Assembly: GCA_019323525.1 (NCBI GenBank)
Contig: JAHWHD010000001.1
Location: forward strand, 1 to 6,856
DNA: 6,856 nt
Reading direction: 5' to 3'
From: Candidatus Woesearchaeota archaeon
Lineage (GTDB): Archaea > Nanobdellota > Nanobdellia > Woesearchaeales > JAHWHD01
In this document: piece after piece, positions 5,832 to 6,856 of the stretch
How positions within the stretch are numbered: position 1 is the stretch's first letter
How the letters are laid out: each line of letters opens with the position of its first letter
The notes under the pieces: generated by a model
Seen by the model: only the letters and a program-made list of their open reading frames with translations
The model's database searches: none
What the model was told of the DNA's origin: nothing
Position numbers and translations under genes: made by a program

Positions 5832-5906
5832 ATGAAAGCAAAACTTAAACTAAAATTTGCACTTGTTCTAACTAGTTCTACTTCTACAACTACTACAACT
5901 GCTTAG
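5832..5906 (+). CDS. Putative Thr-rich leader peptide (24 aa), thrL-like
   Basis: A 24-codon ORF ending in TAG encodes a basic, Leu-rich N-terminal half (MKAKLKLKFALVL) followed by TSSTSTTTTTA. Seven of the last eleven residues are Thr and three are Ser, with five consecutive Thr codons at 5886-5900. The layout resembles bacterial amino-acid operon leader peptides such as E. coli thrL, in which ribosome stalling at Thr codons under low charged tRNA-Thr controls the genes behind it. The context fits: a bacterial-type threonyl-tRNA synthetase gene starts at 6760. The ATG sits where the upstream TATA-like box predicts the transcript to begin, so initiation would be leaderless. The last Thr codon and the stop codon are built into a perfect hairpin. 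Chance low-complexity sequence is the main alternative. That the peptide regulates thrS is inferred. Confidence 0.62.
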   Translation: MKAKLKLKFALVLTSSTSTTTTTA

Positions 5907-5912
5907 GCAGTT
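5897..5912 (+). promoter_or_regulatory. RNA hairpin enclosing the leader-peptide stop codon
   Basis: AACTGC (5897-5902) pairs perfectly with GCAGTT (5907-5912) around a TTAG tetraloop that contains the TAG stop. A ribosome translating the final Thr codons would melt it; one stalled earlier in the Thr run would sit against its 5' side. It is not followed by a T-run, so it is not an intrinsic terminator. Confidence 0.5.
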
Positions 5913-5923
5913 CATTCACCCTA

Positions 5924-5952
5924 AAGTTCTTGCATACACCAGACAAGGACTT
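5924..5952 (+). promoter_or_regulatory. Second RNA hairpin between leader peptide and nucleotidyltransferase gene
   Basis: AAGTTCTTG (5924-5932) pairs with CAAGGACTT (5944-5952): nine base pairs including one G-U, with an 11-nt loop. The same 5' arm, through TTCTTG at 5927-5932, can instead pair with CAAGGA at 5969-5974, which is part of the SD of the next gene. The hairpin may therefore keep that SD open. Its disruption could hide the SD. No T-run follows, so a terminator role is unlikely. Confidence 0.45.
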
Positions 5953-5969
5953 GATTCAACTATAAACCC

Positions 5970-5977
5970 AAGGAGGT
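5970..5977 (+). promoter_or_regulatory. Strong Shine-Dalgarno of the nucleotidyltransferase gene
   Basis: AAGGAGGT lies 8 nt before the ATG at 5986 and is the strongest SD in the window. It fits a gene translated from inside a transcript rather than at a leaderless 5' end, and it is the natural target of the upstream RNA structures. Confidence 0.85.
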
Positions 5978-5985
5978 AATCAAAA

Positions 5986-6705
5986 ATGAAACAAAATCAT
6001 CAAATCGCGCTTGAAAAGATCATTCAAGAACAAAAAAAAGACCCTAATGTTTTAGGTATCATGATAGGAGGCTCTTTTGTAAAGGACCAGATGAGAGCTA
6101 ACTCTGACATAGATGTCTGGATACTTGTCAAAGGAAAGGAAAGATGGAAAGAGTACAGGGTTTTTGAAGGAGTAGAGTTCGAACTATTTTACAATCCTTA
6201 TGAACAATACCTGGCTTACATGGACAGCCACCCATCAATGGTCCAGATATGCGATGAAGGTATAGTGGTCTATGACCCTCAAGGAAAAATGCAGGAGATC
6301 AAAGATATCGGAAAACAACGTTACCATGAAGGTCCAAATGCAAAAGAAGACTACAACTGGCAATGGAACTACTTAATCATTGATCCATTGAAAGATGTGG
6401 AGGATGCTCTTGGAAAAGAAGATGAGCAGCTGGCGATGAACTTTGCTCTGGATTGCATAGTAAAAATCTTCCTAAAGGCAAGGAACTTGTGGCAGCAGAA
6501 ACCAAAATACCTGTTAGGTTATTTGGACAAACACGACAAAGGTTTCGCAGACTTGCTAAGAGACTACTTGGCACAGAAACAGCCGCAAGCACAGTATCAA
6601 GCGCTTAAGGCTTTAGGAAACCATGTGCTTAAAGACTTTGAAGAGATGCCTGAGAACTGGCATGGAGGTAGGCAGATTGCACCAGTGTTCAGAAATAAGG
6701 ATTAA
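5986..6705 (+). CDS. Nucleotidyltransferase-fold (Pol beta superfamily) protein
   Basis: This 239-aa protein has the core of the DNA polymerase beta-like nucleotidyltransferase fold: GGS at 28-30, then SDIDVWILV with the metal-binding pair Asp41 and Asp43, and GVEFELFY with a candidate third acidic residue (Glu66). The segment EGIVVYDPQG follows in the usual place. The C-terminal half (about 110-235) is helical and rich in aromatic and basic residues, like the second domain of aminoglycoside-type or stand-alone nucleotidyltransferases. Such enzymes transfer a nucleotide to a small molecule, protein or tRNA; the substrate cannot be read from the sequence. It lies between a Thr-rich leader peptide and thrS, which makes a link to tRNA or translation attractive but unproven. 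Antibiotic-modifying or toxin-like roles are alternatives. The start is fixed by a strong SD, and the gene ends 54 nt before thrS. Confidence 0.82.
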   Translation: MKQNHQIALEKIIQEQKKDPNVLGIMIGGSFVKDQMRANSDIDVWILVKGKERWKEYRVFEGVEFELFYNPYEQYLAYMDSHPSMVQICDEGIVVYDPQGKMQEIKDIGKQRYHEGPNAKEDYNWQWNYLIIDPLKDVEDALGKEDEQLAMNFALDCIVKIFLKARNLWQQKPKYLLGYLDKHDKGFADLLRDYLAQKQPQAQYQALKALGNHVLKDFEEMPENWHGGRQIAPVFRNKD

Positions 6706-6717
6706 AGTAGAGAAAAC

Positions 6718-6727
6718 TATTTAAAAA
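6718..6727 (+). promoter_or_regulatory. Possible thrS-proximal TATA-like box
   Basis: TATTTAAAAA is centred about 37 nt before the thrS ATG, predicting a start near 6749 and a leader of roughly 11 nt that still includes the SD GGTGA at 6750-6754. If used, thrS is partly uncoupled from the leader-peptide transcript. Confidence 0.45.
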
Positions 6728-6759
6728 CCAACCCAATAAACTCAAACAAGGTGATGTGA

Positions 6760-6856
6760 ATGAAAATAGAATTCCCAGACGGTTCAAAGAAAGAGTACAA
6801 AAAACCAGTATCAGGACTGGACATAGCTAAAGAGATTAGCGAAGGACTTGCAAGAG
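6760..6856 (+). CDS. thrS: Threonyl-tRNA synthetase, N-terminal TGS domain (3' end outside window)
   Basis: Only the first 32 codons are present. The sequence MKIEFPDGSKKEY, then KKPVSGLDIAKEI and SEGLAR, matches the TGS domain that opens bacterial-type ThrRS (compare the LPDGS, VSPMDVA and GPGLAKA blocks of E. coli ThrS). ThrRS attaches threonine to tRNA-Thr in the cytosol. Typical archaeal ThrRS instead begins with a D-aminoacyl-tRNA deacylase-like editing domain, so this looks like the bacterial form, presumably acquired by transfer. The ATG follows GGTGA with a 5-nt gap. The gene lies 54 nt after the nucleotidyltransferase gene on the same strand and may be co-transcribed from the promoter at 5802, besides a possible promoter of its own. 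Other TGS proteins (Rel/SpoT, Obg-like) carry the domain internally or at the C terminus, so an N-terminal TGS favours ThrRS. Confidence 0.82.
   Translation, partial: MKIEFPDGSKKEYKKPVSGLDIAKEISEGLAR

Noticed and set aside
5907..5990. T-box riboswitch upstream of the thrS operon
   Set aside because: No T-box-like TGGNACCGCG element, no stem I-like array and no terminator T-run are present; the short Thr-rich ORF explains the region better.
1..6856. CRISPR array, tRNA or rRNA genes, insertion sequence or attachment site
   Set aside because: I saw no regularly spaced repeats, cloverleaf-like sequence, terminal inverted repeats or transposase reading frame.

Overview
This window reads as part of a small, AT-rich archaeal chromosome. 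The content is archaeal: the 3' end of a diphthamide synthase gene (dph2), a Pth2-type peptidyl-tRNA hydrolase, and promoters with an AT-rich TATA-like box about 26 nt before the start codon. Several secreted or membrane-anchored Cys-rich proteins and a bacterial-type ThrRS start (TGS domain) suggest a DPANN-like lineage (Woesearchaeota/Pacearchaeota type). That placement is an inference, not something the sequence proves.

Layout. 2-472 (+) is the end of dph2. 435-1046 (-) is an unrecognised 203-aa protein whose 3' end overlaps dph2 tail to tail. 1138-1803 and 1805-2332 (+) are two paralogous Cys-rich lipoproteins, one base apart. 2366-3646 (+) is a U32-family protein of the TrhP/RlhA type. 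3627-3725 (-) may be a very small gene. 3837-4292 (+) is a membrane-anchored thioredoxin-fold protein with a CPHC site. 4287-4631 (-) is pth2. 4667-5719 (-) is a DUF1704/MATCAP-like HExxH metallopeptidase. Diverging from it, 5832-5906 (+) encodes a 24-residue Ser/Thr-rich peptide. It is followed by RNA hairpins, a nucleotidyltransferase-fold gene with a strong Shine-Dalgarno (SD) site (5986-6705), and the first 32 codons of thrS (6760 onward).

The most interesting part is 5800-6856. A TATA-like box predicts transcription starting on the ATG of a short ORF whose last 11 codons include seven Thr and three Ser codons. Its stop codon lies in the loop of a perfect 6-bp hairpin. A 9-bp hairpin follows whose 5' arm can alternatively pair with the SD of the next gene, and threonyl-tRNA synthetase lies downstream. 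This has the architecture of a leader-peptide (thrL-like) attenuator, here in an archaeal setting and possibly acting on translation, since there is no U-tract terminator.

A second pattern: six first-in-transcript genes plus the leader peptide have a TATA-like box centred 25-28 nt before the proposed start and mostly lack an SD, implying leaderless mRNAs. The two internal operon genes, and thrS, have SD sites. This geometry was also used to choose starts at 1046, 2366 and 5719.
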